Assembly (NCBI GenBank): GCA_021234155.1 | Contig: JAJEKV010000109.1 | Coordinates: forward strand, 2,722,738-2,786,737 | Length of the DNA stretch: 64,000 nucleotides | Direction: 5' to 3' | Source: Isoetes taiwanensis | Taxonomy: Eukaryota; Streptophyta; Lycopodiopsida; Isoetales; Isoetaceae | Shown: one piece after another, positions 1-10,019 of the stretch | Numbering within the stretch: the first letter of the stretch is position 1 | Layout: every line of letters starts with the position of its first letter | Position numbers and translations under genes: made by a program | The notes under the pieces: generated by a model | Database searches by the model: none | What the model was told of the DNA's origin: nothing | What the model saw: the letters and a program-made list of their open reading frames with translations, nothing else

Positions 1-360
1 TTGTTCCTCCCCATAAACTATGTTATTATTGGTCGAACTTCATATTTTATATGGGGTTATCCTCAAGTCCAAATGTTCCTAGTAGATGTTGCTGACATTA
101 TATTTGTCATGCACTATCCTTGTTGATTCTCCATAATTAGTGATTAAAAAGCTTCATTCCCTCAAAAAAAAAAGAAAAAATAAAATATATCATTTGAGTG
201 TGCATACATGTTTTTGTTTCAGGGAAGTGCACTGGCCAAATTTTCTGTCCAATTTAAACCCATTTTTCTAACATTCTAGATCCAAATTGAGCCAAAAAAA
301 AATTTACATCTCACTCCAAGTTTTCTCTAATTCCTCCTTCAAGAATCATTTAAAAAGATC
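1..360. other. AT-rich spacer, no gene seen
   Basis: AT-rich sequence with short A and T runs. No open frame resembling a protein and no repeat border is visible before the inverted repeat that starts near 361. Confidence 0.5.
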
Positions 361-1425
361 AGTACAACTCTGAGTACAACTGTCTCATTTTGCTTTAAGG
401 ATCCTAAAGTGATTCATATTTTTTTTGCAGATTTTGCACAAAGATTGGTTGCCTTAAGAACCTGAGATTCTAAACCACTGAGGTTGAAGGTTTGCAAGGA
501 GTACCTTCAACATGTGATGCCAAGAAACATACCCCGCTGCAAAAAACAAGGAAATCGACCCGGATTTCGCGAGAACCAAACGAAATAAGGGGTTTTAAGG
601 GTTTTCTTTTTTCTTGTTTATCTCATAGATTTTTCAAAGGCTTCAGCATGATTGTCAACGTATTGTGATCAAATATTGACTTGGTCAGGATTGCAAATTT
701 GAAGGGATTTTGAAGGGATCTGCACTAATGAAGATCACGCTAAGGGGTTTATTGCTATTCCTTTCTTGAATCCTAACTTGCAATCAGAGAATGCTTTTTC
801 TTATGGTCCTTCTTCTAGAGACTTCAAAATTGCTGGAACTGGTAGTTCTCTTGGATTTCACGCGCCATTTGAGACATTTTCGAATGCTTCAATAATATAG
901 ATGTTTGCAAGCTAATAAATATGCTCCAAAAAGGGCGAAGGATGAGCAACTCCCTCACCCCAAAATAGCAAGGCTCTGACAATGGTCTCAGAATGTCAAT
1001 ATTATACCTTGGGTACAAGTTTCGTGGGCAGAAGACCATCCCTTCTGCAAGAAGAGCCAAAAGGCTCATGTCTAGCACGTTCGTAGTCAATTGGTCTAGG
1101 TGGTGGGTGCGGGATACTACCTGGTCGTCATGTTACCTTGTTGCTGCTTGCTCTTCTTGTGGTAGAGGTCATTTCACTCTTTTGTTTGCTTTATCAATCT
1201 TACTTTTTCTATAGCAACCGACCGACATATATCTAACCACCAGTGGCAGCTTTATATTATGGAACATGTTGATCCTAAACCTGGCATGTGGATCAAACCT
1301 CAGTGGATTTTATGGTTAGAAACTTCAGGTTGCTTAAGGCAACCAATCCTTATGCAAAATTTGCAAAAAAGTATAAATCACATTAGGATGCCTAAAGCAA
1401 AATGAGACAGTTGCACTCATATCTC
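361..1425. repeat. Inverted-repeat (foldback/MITE-like) element
   Basis: About 130 bases at 361-490 recur as an imperfect reverse complement at about 1300-1425. Shared landmarks are ACTGTCTCATTTTGCTTTA, then TTTGCA(G/A)ATTTTGCA, then GATTGGTTGCCTTAAG. The ~800-base interior has no convincing coding sequence; two short open frames on opposite strands near 824-1214 look like chance. The long arms with a non-coding centre suggest a non-autonomous DNA transposon or foldback element. I could not fix the outer ends or find a target duplication, so the family is unknown. Confidence 0.65.
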
Positions 1426-1554
1426 AATATCCCTTGATTAGTCGTTATATAACGAGACCTATACGCGAAGTAGGGTACTTCAACATAGGATTAAACGATC
1501 ACATAGGAGAACCGAGCTTCGAGAGGGTGGGCATTAGCGTAGGACCCCTTGGAG
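1426..1554. other. Pre-insertion flank of the copia element
   Basis: Short non-coding stretch containing the palindrome GTTATATAAC. It is continuous in sense with the sequence after 9873, i.e. the empty site of the copia insertion. Confidence 0.4.
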
Positions 1555-1559
1555 GCGAG

Positions 1560-2271
1560 TGAAGGAAATATTGATGTTCATATCATAATCCAGATGTTTA
1601 TAAAGATACTTGAAGTGTTGCAGACATTTGATATATTTGACAGTGAACATTGTTGTTGGAGATGAAGGCAGACAAAATACAATGCTGAGAAGAATGATCA
1701 CAAGCATTCACATATTCTCAGTTGAATATGTGGTTGAACCAGTGCAATGATACACAGGTACGTATGGCTCTTAAGACAAAATGATATTTAGGTTCATATG
1801 GGTTTCGAGACCTAAAGGTTCCAAAAACATAAATTGTATTATAACCTAAGGTCATCTGTGTTTACGAAACCATTGAAAGAAAATTGTAAATAGCATGTAC
1901 AGATCGGTCCAATAAGATTGGAGCGAAAACTCATTCAAACATGCCTGGTCATATGAGATTTCGACATGCAAACCTCGATAGATCGGTCCCGTGAATGGTC
2001 GGGACGGATCCTATTTGAAAAACAAAATTGTATAGAATAGATACACTGAAAGGAGAAGACTTGGGGAATAGAATCGTTTCGAGTTTCGAAGATAAAATTA
2101 TATGGTTAATGGTTGTGAGACTATTTCGAATATTTGAATAGTGAATGGTGCATATTGCATTGGTAAGCATTGATAAATTAAATGGTTGTTCTAAGTGAAA
2201 TGTGATTGTTCTAGATTGGTTTCTTAGAACAAGATTGCAATTACAATTTATTAGTGCAAAATATCCTAACA
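1560..2271 (+). repeat. 5' LTR of copia element
   Basis: 712 bases, TG...CA ends, matching 9154-9868. It should hold the element promoter and polyadenylation signal; I did not identify a specific TATA box. Differences from the 3' LTR cluster around the CAG/CTG-rich stretch near 1946-1996. Confidence 0.95.
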
Positions 2272-2272
2272 G

Positions 2273-2284
2273 TGGTATCAGAGC
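2273..2284 (+). promoter_or_regulatory. Primer-binding site, initiator tRNA-Met
   Basis: TGGTATCAGAGC begins one base after the LTR. It is the classical complement of the 3' end of plant initiator tRNA-Met used to prime minus-strand synthesis in copia elements. Confidence 0.95.
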
Positions 2285-2328
2285 TAGCTTGCAGACACAA
2301 TGTCTCAGCGATTTGGCATGGGTGACTA

Positions 2329-3129
2329 TTGAATGCCATAGAGGTATTCAAAGGGGATTCTGGCTTCCAAGTATGGAAGGAAAAGGTGAAGCATGTGCTT
2401 CAAGTAGAAGATCTGTGGGATCTTATTGTGTCTTCAGAAGGGGAAACCAGCATGTCCAGCTCCAGGAGGAGATTGACATCTGAGGCAAATGAGGCAGGCT
2501 CTTCTTCAACTGAAGAGCAAGTGGAAGGGGCAGCAGGAGAAGTTAGTGTAACTTCTGGTGCTGGTGCAGTAACTGACAGTGCAAAATTTCGTGAGGCTCA
2601 AGGCATCATAATGAGCAAAGTGAGCTCAGGAATTGTGTTAAAATTAAGGGGAATGACACCAAAGCAGATGTGGAACTATATGTTAAAAACATATGAAGCT
2701 AAAACTTCCTCACAGATTGACTTGCTGGAAAATGAGCTGAGAAGGTTAAAGTTTCATGAGAAAGACAATGTAAATGAGTTCTTTCAAAACTTTGATAACA
2801 TAATAGCAGATTTGGAGGCAGCTGGAGTGGTTTATTCCCAACAGCAGCAGGTGTTGGCTATTTCAAGAGCAGTCATAAATCTAGGAAATATTGCAACATT
2901 TATTAGAACTATTGCTACAACCAGAATAGAAGCTGAGAGAATGCTCAAGACTGAGCTTGAGCAAAACAGGGTACTTGAGGAAGAAGATGCAACACAGGTT
3001 CTATTGGCAAAGGGGAAAGGAAAAACTGAAAATCGAGGAGGAAAAATAGGACCCTGTTTTGGCTGCAATGAGTATGGGCATATTAAAATTAATTGCCCAA
3101 AGATGTCAAAGGATATATTCTCTATATAA
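2329..3129 (+). CDS. gag: Copia Gag nucleocapsid polyprotein region
   Basis: A 266-residue frame of the plant copia Gag type (UBN2-like region) that forms the virus-like particle and binds element RNA. The body contains the typical run from MTPKQMWNYMLKTYEAKTSS through the LRRLKFHEKDNVNEFFQNFD region. A CX2CX4HX4C zinc knuckle (CFGCNEYGHIKINC) lies near residues 243-256. The frame closes at TAA 3127-3129. A second, decayed knuckle (GGKGHYASKW, last Cys replaced by Trp) can be read in another frame just after it. So gag-pol was once continuous, with two small frame disruptions between about 3110 and 3210. The start near 2329 is the first that covers the whole homologous region; the exact initiator is uncertain. 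Confidence 0.9.
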   Translation: MNAIEVFKGDSGFQVWKEKVKHVLQVEDLWDLIVSSEGETSMSSSRRRLTSEANEAGSSSTEEQVEGAAGEVSVTSGAGAVTDSAKFREAQGIIMSKVSSGIVLKLRGMTPKQMWNYMLKTYEAKTSSQIDLLENELRRLKFHEKDNVNEFFQNFDNIIADLEAAGVVYSQQQQVLAISRAVINLGNIATFIRTIATTRIEAERMLKTELEQNRVLEEEDATQVLLAKGKGKTENRGGKIGPCFGCNEYGHIKINCPKMSKDIFSI

Positions 3130-3210
3130 TCGTGGTGGCAAAGGCCACTATGCATCGAAATGGCCCATCTCCAAAGGACAATAAATGTAAAACAAAAATA
3201 AAAAGGAGGG

Positions 3211-4905
3211 GGAAGTCAAGTCTTTAGAGGCAGGGGAAGGGGAAGAGGGAGAAGATCAGGCCCTGAAACTCACATAGCTGAAGAAATTCCTCTTGAAGAA
3301 GAAACTGGTGAAGATGAAGAAGAGGTTAGTAATTCAGCATGTTTGACATTTGAAAATAGTTCTAATAGTGATGATATTTTCATTCTAGATAGTGGAGCTG
3401 AGAAAACCATTGCATGCACAACAAAAATCTTGAAAGATTGCAAAGGAAATGGAGGTGGCCACATCCAAGTTGGAAATGGAAACTTGCAAAGGGTTGAAGA
3501 TGTAGGAGTACTTGAATTATTTGACTTGAAAGGAAGAAGAGTTAATTTGCAGAATGTTCTTTGTGTTCCTAGTTTAGTGAGAAATTTGATATCCATTGCT
3601 CAACTTGTTGACATGGGATTCAAAGTGGTTTTTGAGCAGATGCATTGTAAAGTCTTTGAAGGGAATGAATTAAAATTTTTGGGAAGACGTGTTGGAAATT
3701 TTTTTGGGATAAATCCTAAATGTTTTGGAAGTGTTAATTTAACAACAAAACCAAATATTGAACTATGGCATGAGAGGCTTGGGCACACAAATGTCAAAAA
3801 CATAGAAATGATGATCAAACAGGGCTGGTTGGATTCGTATGACAGCAAGTTGAATAACTTTGTTTGCAATGGATGCATGCTTGGAAAACACAGCAGGCTG
3901 CCTTTTTCAAAGGCAAAAAGAAATGCTAAAGAAATTCTAGAGCTGATACACACTGATATTTGTGGACCTCTCAATGTCACAGGCATATCAGGTAAACGTT
4001 ATTTTATAACATTTGTGGATGACTTTAGCAGGAAAACCAGAGTATTTTGTCTCAAAACAAAGGATCTTGCTTTTGAAGCCTTTAAAAGATTTGCTGCTGA
4101 AGAGGAGTGCACAACAGGGAGAAAAATCAAGTGTGTGCGATCTGATAGAGGAGGTGAGTACATGTCTTCAAAATTTGTGAGTTATTGCATAAATAAAGGG
4201 ATCAAGAGACAATTTACTTGTAGTTACACCCCACAACAAAATGGTGTGGCCGAAAGGATGAACAAAACAATTTTGAATGCAACTATATCCATGCTTAAGC
4301 ATGCTGGCCTTCCTAATTTTCTTTGGGAAGAGGCCGTAAAGACTGCAGTGGAAATGCACAATGTTTTGCCCTCAAGGGCCATAAATGGGAATATCCCAGA
4401 AATGATGTGGTCAGGGAAGGAACCAAATTATGAAAAATATAAGGCATATGGCTGCCTAGGTTACACTCATGTCCCTGAAGAACTTAGAAAAAAATTGGAT
4501 AACAGATCTACTATAACTTATTTAGTCGGATATGATGAGAACTCCAAGGGATTTAGGATGTATAATCCAGCAAAAAGGAATATTCTAATAAGTAGGGATG
4601 TCACATTTGTAGAAAACCAGCTGTACAAGCCCATGGTAAACTGTGGAGCAGACAAAGTTCATAATGAAATTAAAGGAGTTGAAGAAAATTCTGAAAAGGT
4701 GACAGAAAAAGGAACACAAGAAACTAAGCTAGATGCTGATTTTGATGATGACGAGGAGAAAAGGGGAGCTGGTAATGATAAGACAGAGCAGGACTTAGAG
4801 AATGTGGCAGAAAACAGATTTTTTGAACATGTAATAGAGGAACAAGGAGTAAATGAAAATGCAAATAAGAAAAGAAGAAGTGAAGCAGAATATGTAGCAT
4901 TATAA
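3211..4905 (+). CDS. pol: Copia protease-integrase portion of Pol
   Basis: Open from 3211 (after a TAA at 3208-3210) in the same frame as gag. The aspartic protease active site DSGA lies at about 3391-3402. The integrase has an HHCC zinc-binding region (HERLGHTN ... CNGCMLGKHS), then the DDE catalytic core: HTDICGPL, VDDFSRK, SDRGGEYM and the PQQNGVAERMN segment. It would process Gag-Pol and insert the cDNA. The C-terminus becomes acidic and ends at 4903-4905 where foreign sequence begins, so the last residues are not copia-like and the link to RT is lost. The region 3130-3210 holds two stops in this frame. Confidence 0.93.
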   Translation, partial: GSQVFRGRGRGRGRRSGPETHIAEEIPLEEETGEDEEEVSNSACLTFENSSNSDDIFILDSGAEKTIACTTKILKDCKGNGGGHIQVGNGNLQRVEDVGVLELFDLKGRRVNLQNVLCVPSLVRNLISIAQLVDMGFKVVFEQMHCKVFEGNELKFLGRRVGNFFGINPKCFGSVNLTTKPNIELWHERLGHTNVKNIEMMIKQGWLDSYDSKLNNFVCNGCMLGKHSRLPFSKAKRNAKEILELIHTDICGPLNVTGISGKRYFITFVDDFSRKTRVFCLKTKDLAFEAFKRFAAEEECTTGRKIKCVRSDRGGEYMSSKFVSYCINKGIKRQFTCSYTPQQNGVAERMNKTILNATISMLKHAGLPNFLWEEAVKTAVEMHNVLPSRAINGNIPEMMWSGKEPNYEKYKAYGCLGYTHVPEELRKKLDNRSTITYLVGYDENSKGFRMYNPAKRNILISRDVTFVENQLYKPMVNCGADKVHNEIKGVEENSEKVTEKGTQETKLDADFDDDEEKRGAGNDKTEQDLENVAENRFFEHVIEEQGVNENANKKRRSEAEYVAL

Positions 4906-7067
4906 CAGGGGGTTTTTTTTATGTTTTTATACTGTTTTCTCTAAGGTTTTCATATGATTTGGTGGCCGTATTCATCCAGGTGTACTAAAGAGTATTTCTA
5001 GAGTGCAACCTTTTGTTAGCCATTGATTTTAGAAAAGGGGCAAATCCTGCGGTGGGGTTTTTTTTGTGCTGGTTGTGAATATCCTCCCATTATTTTTAGG
5101 GTTCATTTCTAGGGTTTAATATCTAGGGCTAGGATGCATGAGCAGCGGTTCGAGAAATTCCTCGGAAGATCCGGCGTTGATATGGGTCAGCTATGGCGAA
5201 TCCATGCCTCTTTATGGTACCCGGCTCTGTTTAAAAGATGCCCATAATGCCATTTCCCTTTTGGGCATGTCTTCATCTCCGCCCCTTTTTCTCTAATTCA
5301 TGCTGCATTTCTGTCCTTCCCCCTTTGTATGTGGTTATATCACAGAAGAAACCGGCATGTTTGTTCATATGGTATGGCTGAAGCAACGTGACATGCAAGA
5401 GGATGATCCACTGTGCATACATGAATTTATCTGGTACAAATCGATGGCACAAAAGCCTGCACCGATTCACAATAACTAGTTAGGGATTTGGAGCCATTTC
5501 AAATATGCTTTGCCTGGGTAAGCTTGCTTTTCAAAATGTTTTTAGACAAATACAAAGGGAGCTACGAATTTACAGGTGCTCTGATGCCTTTTTACCATTT
5601 GGCAAGAGACTTGGACTCATCGAAATAATGTGCAAGTCACAAAATCGGATCTGTTTTTTGATCTGCGAATGCTTTACACATCGGATCTGCCTGCTTTCAT
5701 TTCTGTTGGGTTATGGTTGGGCCTCAAATTTTCGGCACTTATATCATGCGGACCTGCATTTGCCCTGGGATGAAGATATTCAAATATTTGTAGCTTGGTA
5801 AGAACCTCTTATTTTTACTCCAGAAATGATATTATCAACATTGAGTTCTGTTTATCCCACATTGTAAAACGTTCAAACAAAACAAGGCTCCTGATCTGAA
5901 ACCGCCATATGGGCTTTGTGCAGGAGGAGAAGATGAGCGAAATGCTACTGCTTGAGTCGATCAGATGGGCGCAGTAGGGGAACTGTATTAAAATCAGATA
6001 GTGGTCACCTTGCTGGTAAAAAAAATTGTACCACATTTTTCTATCCCTATTTGGTCGATTCAGAACCTATTCAGAACCTGTTCATTACGACTCCATGCAT
6101 TGTCCTTTCAAATCTTATAGTTCATGTGTTTCATTATGTTAAAAAAATGGAGACATGCATAACCTAATGGATATGCTCAGTTTGGAGAAGCCATCGGGTA
6201 GATGGTTCAGTTTATAGAGGGCATCTTGTTTTGCTAGGTAGTGCTGGGCTTCGTGGATTTGCAGCTTCTTTAGTAAAGAAGAAGGTATGGATATCAATGT
6301 GGCAATCATACGAGTGTATGCTGGAAAGAAATGAAGAAGACTTGAGGGCAGGAATGGATTCTATGGAGGATCTTGCACGTCTAATATGCTTGAGAACATT
6401 TGTTCAAAGGGGAAATTTTGCAGTTTGACAAAAATCATAGAATCTTTTTTACTGTACAGAGAATCAGACATGCCTTGGAAAGCCACATATTTGCGAAGGG
6501 AAAGATCTGGATTCTACCTGGTATGCAACACCTATTTTTCTTCTTTATAATAATTAATTTGAGGCTTTCACGCGACATGCAATAACCGGATTGTATCGGG
6601 TAATTTTTGTATTATGCTTTTCAACCCAATATATTAGGCCACAATTGTGCTACATATCCAAAGAGTAAGTGTAGCTTTCATTATTTCTTTGCAAATAAAT
6701 GGATGATATTAATTGTATTATTGTTTGTTCTCCTAAGACATATTCTATGCAACAATGAAGCTTCAAACACTATATTTTGCCGCAATGGACCAGCCCTGTT
6801 ATGTTATGTAGCACTGTAAACAACTCATATCATGATGGATGGTTAACTTTGGGTTCAAATTCCAGACCAAAGCTATCGCTCCACCCAGGAATTTCATACA
6901 GATGAATTGGATGCACAACTATTCCAAAAATTGCAGTTGCTCTTCTCATTATCTATTCTAAATGTACACTTGTTTTGTTTTGTTTTGCTTATATTCAATA
7001 ATATCTACTCATCCAAGTGTCATGTAACATTGTTTGTTTTGGCCCGAAAGGCAAAAAAATTTTTAAC
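4906..7067. other. Foreign insertion inside copia pol, possible gene-fragment capture
   Basis: About 2.2 kb with no retroelement coding, lying between integrase and RT where copia elements normally run straight through. Some stretches look exonic rather than random. A 52-codon frame starts at ATG 5138 and ends at TAA 5296. A second frame after a possible acceptor (ATATCACAG, about 5337-5345) runs to about 5480 and contains VWLKQRDMQEDDPLCIHEF. A possible donor lies near 5800 (TTGGTAAGAAC) and an acceptor near 5920 (TTTGTGCAG). I do not recognise the protein. This may be a transposon carrying host gene pieces, or an older insertion. The left border shows TTATA, which also occurs at 7457-7461; I could not confirm it as a target duplication. 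Confidence 0.45.
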
Positions 7068-7462
7068 GTATAACACAAACCATTACATTACACGCATTAA
7101 AATTAAATTCCCCCTTAAACCCCCTTTGGTTTGGGTGCATATTCACACGGGGGGTGACGTAGGGCAGCGAGAGCCCTCATAATTGTATTTTGCACGTACG
7201 AAATCAGCACCATATAGTATTCCGGTTGAAATCTTATAGTATTTTGCGAATCTTATTATACAGTATAGAAAATCTTGTACTTGCATACCCCACAAATGAG
7301 GAACTTTACGTACGGTGTAGATTAAGGAATAAGGGGCGAATATGCCTATCCAACAGCTCTCGATGCCCGGAGTCACCCCCCGTGTGAATATGCACCCAAA
7401 CCAAAGGGGGTTTAAGGGGGAATTTAATTTTAATGCGTGTAATGTAATGGTTTGTGTTATAC
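7068..7462. repeat. 395-bp foldback/MITE-like element with ~110-bp inverted arms
   Basis: Arm 7068-7177 is nearly the exact reverse complement of 7350-7462: GTATAACACAAACCATTACA at the outer left against its complement at the outer right. The ~170-base spacer is AT-rich. TTAA occurs at 7063-7066 and 7463-7466, one base from the left arm tip, compatible with a TTAA-type target duplication but not proof. The arms differ mainly at four bases near the inner end. RNA from it would form a long hairpin. Confidence 0.8.
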
Positions 7463-9156
7463 TTAAGGAAGAATTAAAATTTGATGTGAACTTGTATGGT
7501 AGAAAGGAGGATGGAAAAAGTGGCAGAACAAAAGGATTGTCTGAGGACACTTCTGAAGCATTAATAATACTGGAGACTGGAGTGCCAGAGGACTTTGAGG
7601 ATGCAATAAATAGGCATGACAGTGAAAATTGGAGAAAAGCTATGATTGAAGAGATGGAATCGTTTGTGAGAACTTCAACTTATGAAATTGCAGTTTTACC
7701 AAAAGGCAAGCAAGCAATAGGGAATAAATGGATCTTCAAGTTAAAGCAAAATGCAGACGGCTCACCCAAGTATAAGGCAAGGTTGGTGGCCCAAGGGTAC
7801 TCTCAACAAAAGGGAATTGATTTTGAGGAAACATATTCACCAGTAGTTAAAATGAACAGTATCAGAATGATTATAGCCATGGCAAATGCACTAAATATGG
7901 AACTGCATCACATGGACGTTTGCACAGCCTTTTTGAATGCAGAATTGGAAGAGGAAGTGTACATGAAACAAGCACAAGGTTTTGAAAATGGGAATGAAAA
8001 GCTATGGAGATTGAAGAGGGCAGTTTATGGTTTGAAACAGGCACCCAGACAATGGTATAAATGTATTGACAACTATCTGAAAGAACAAGGACTTAGAAAG
8101 CTTGAGAATGATGGGAATGTGTACATTTTAAAAAGGGAAAAAGGTATATGCATTGTAGGCATTTATGTTGATGACTGCGTGCTGGCAGCAAACAATATGG
8201 AGATCCTTAATCAATGTAAGGAAATACTGAAAGAAAAATATAAAATGACAGATTTGGGAGAGTTGTCTAAGTTCTTGGGTATTGAAATCAAAAGAGACAG
8301 AGCTAACAAAAGAATTTTTATGTGTCAAGAGAAATATATAGATGCTGTGTTGGATAGATTTAAGATGCAAGATTGTAATCCAGTGAAATTGCCATTAACT
8401 GTAGGAGAAAAGTTGTCAAAGCATATGTGCCCAAAGAATGACAGGGAGAGAGAAGAAATGAGAAAAATACCATATAGGCAGTTAGTTGGGAGTCTTTTAC
8501 ATGTTGCCAATCATACACGACCTGATATAAGTTACAGTGTGAATGTGCTCAGCAGATACAACAGTGACCCTGGAAAATGTCATTGGATAGCAGCCAAAAA
8601 GGTCTTGAGATTTTTAAAAGGAACGAAAACAAGAGGCATTGGTTTTTGTGGAGATGACTTAGAACTGAAAGCATATGCAGATGCTGATTGGTGTGGGGAT
8701 GTAGACGAAAGGAAATCAACATCTGGCTATGTGCTAATGTTTGGTGGTGGACCTGTTTGCTGGAGAACAAAGAAACAGACATCTATTGCATTATCCACGG
8801 CTGAATCAGAATATGCTGCCACAACATTAGCAAGCAAAAAAATAATTTGGAGCAGAAGATTCTTGGATGAATTAGGCATTGCGCAAAGAAAAGGTACAAC
8901 CTTGTTTTGTGACAGTCAGAGCTGTATAGCAATGTGTAAAAATCCAGTTATGCATGAAAGAACAAAACACATAGAAATGGAGATGCACTTCATTAGACAA
9001 ATGGTGAATCAGGGAGTCATTGAGCTTCAATATATTTGTTCAGAGAAACAATTTGCAGACATATTCACAAAAGGTTTAAATTGCAGCAGATTTTCAAAAC
9101 TGGCAGAGGAAATAAATTGCAAAGAGTTAAAGGATTATGATCTGAAAGGGGAATGA
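7342..9156 (+). CDS. pol: Copia reverse transcriptase-RNase H portion of Pol
   Basis: A 604-codon frame; copia homology starts around residue 41 (7462), and the first 40 residues are translated from the foldback arm and are not part of the original protein. RT landmarks are WKAMI-type entry (ENWRKAMIEEM), NKWIFKLKQ, ARLVAQGYSQ, the FLNAELEEEVYM segment, LKRAVYGLKQAPRQWY and the catalytic IYVDDCVLAA. RNase H landmarks are ADADWCGDVDERKSTSGY, LSTAESEYAA and CDSQSCIAM. The frame is intact to TGA 9154-9156, which overlaps the first bases of the 3' LTR. As it stands it has no natural start and is cut off from gag-protease-integrase by the insertion. Confidence 0.94.
   Translation: MPIQQLSMPGVTPRVNMHPNQRGFKGEFNFNACNVMVCVILKEELKFDVNLYGRKEDGKSGRTKGLSEDTSEALIILETGVPEDFEDAINRHDSENWRKAMIEEMESFVRTSTYEIAVLPKGKQAIGNKWIFKLKQNADGSPKYKARLVAQGYSQQKGIDFEETYSPVVKMNSIRMIIAMANALNMELHHMDVCTAFLNAELEEEVYMKQAQGFENGNEKLWRLKRAVYGLKQAPRQWYKCIDNYLKEQGLRKLENDGNVYILKREKGICIVGIYVDDCVLAANNMEILNQCKEILKEKYKMTDLGELSKFLGIEIKRDRANKRIFMCQEKYIDAVLDRFKMQDCNPVKLPLTVGEKLSKHMCPKNDREREEMRKIPYRQLVGSLLHVANHTRPDISYSVNVLSRYNSDPGKCHWIAAKKVLRFLKGTKTRGIGFCGDDLELKAYADADWCGDVDERKSTSGYVLMFGGGPVCWRTKKQTSIALSTAESEYAATTLASKKIIWSRRFLDELGIAQRKGTTLFCDSQSCIAMCKNPVMHERTKHIEMEMHFIRQMVNQGVIELQYICSEKQFADIFTKGLNCSRFSKLAEEINCKELKDYDLKGE
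9145..9153 (+). promoter_or_regulatory. Polypurine tract
   Basis: AAAGGGGAA directly abuts the 3' LTR and would prime plus-strand synthesis. Confidence 0.85.
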
Positions 9157-9868
9157 AGGAAATATTGATGTTCATATCATAATCCAGATGTTTATAAAGA
9201 TACTTGAAGTGTTGCAGACATTTGATATATTTGACAGTGAACATTGTTGTTGGAGATGAAGGCAGACAAAATACAATGCTGAGAAGAATGATCACAAGCA
9301 TTCACATATTCTCAGTTGAATATGTGGTTGAACCAGTGCAATGATACACAGGTACGTATGGCTCTTAAGACAAAATGATATTTAGGTTCATATGGGTTTC
9401 GAGACCTAAAGGTTCCAAAAACATAAATTGTATTATAACCTAAGGTCATCTGTGTTTACGAAACCATTGAAAGAAAATTGTAAATAGCATGTACAGATCG
9501 GTCCAATAAGATTGGAGCGAAAACTCATTCAAACATGTCGGTCATATGAGATTTCGACATGCAGCTTCTGATAGCAGATCGGTCCGACGAAGTGGCCGGG
9601 ACGGATCCTATTTGAAAAACAAAATTGTATAGAATAGATACACTGAAAGGAGAAGACTTGGGGAATAGAATCGTTTCGAGTTTCGAAGGTAAAATTATAT
9701 GGTTAATGGTTGTGAGACTATTTCGAATATTTGAATAGTGAATGGTGCATATTGCATTGGTAAGCATTGATAAATTAAATGGTTGTTCTAAGTGAAATGT
9801 GATTGTTCTAGATTGGTTTCTTAGAACAAGATTGCAATTACAATTTATTAGTGCAAAATATCCTAACA
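9154..9868 (+). repeat. 3' LTR of copia element
   Basis: 715 bases, TG...CA, followed by the GCGAG duplication. Nearly identical to 1560-2271 except for a cluster of small indels near 9537-9601 at CAG/CTG-type sites. Confidence 0.95.
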
Positions 9869-10019
9869 GCGAGGGTTGCCAAGAAAGACAGCCTTGAAAA
9901 AATAACCATTGCTAGCCTTTTTAACTTGGCCTACATTTTGACACATCGCATGTAATGACACTATAGTAAGTCATATGGATAAGTGTGGCATGGTGATATA
10001 GTTGTGCATGCAATATTAG

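Larger units (their letters stand above)
1555..9873 (+). mobile_element. Complete Ty1/copia LTR retrotransposon with internal insertion
   Basis: Two LTRs (1560-2271 and 9154-9868) start with TG and end with CA. They are flanked by a perfect 5-bp duplication GCGAG at 1555-1559 and 9869-9873. A primer-binding site, a polypurine tract and gag-protease-integrase-RT-RNaseH order place it in Ty1/copia (integrase before RT). It is 8.3 kb rather than the ~5 kb usual for the family because about 2.5 kb of foreign sequence lies between integrase and RT. The LTRs are almost identical apart from clustered differences around 1946-1996 and 9537-9601, so the insertion is recent. The break in pol and the stops after gag make this copy non-functional as read, although some frame breaks may be sequence errors. 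Confidence 0.96.
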
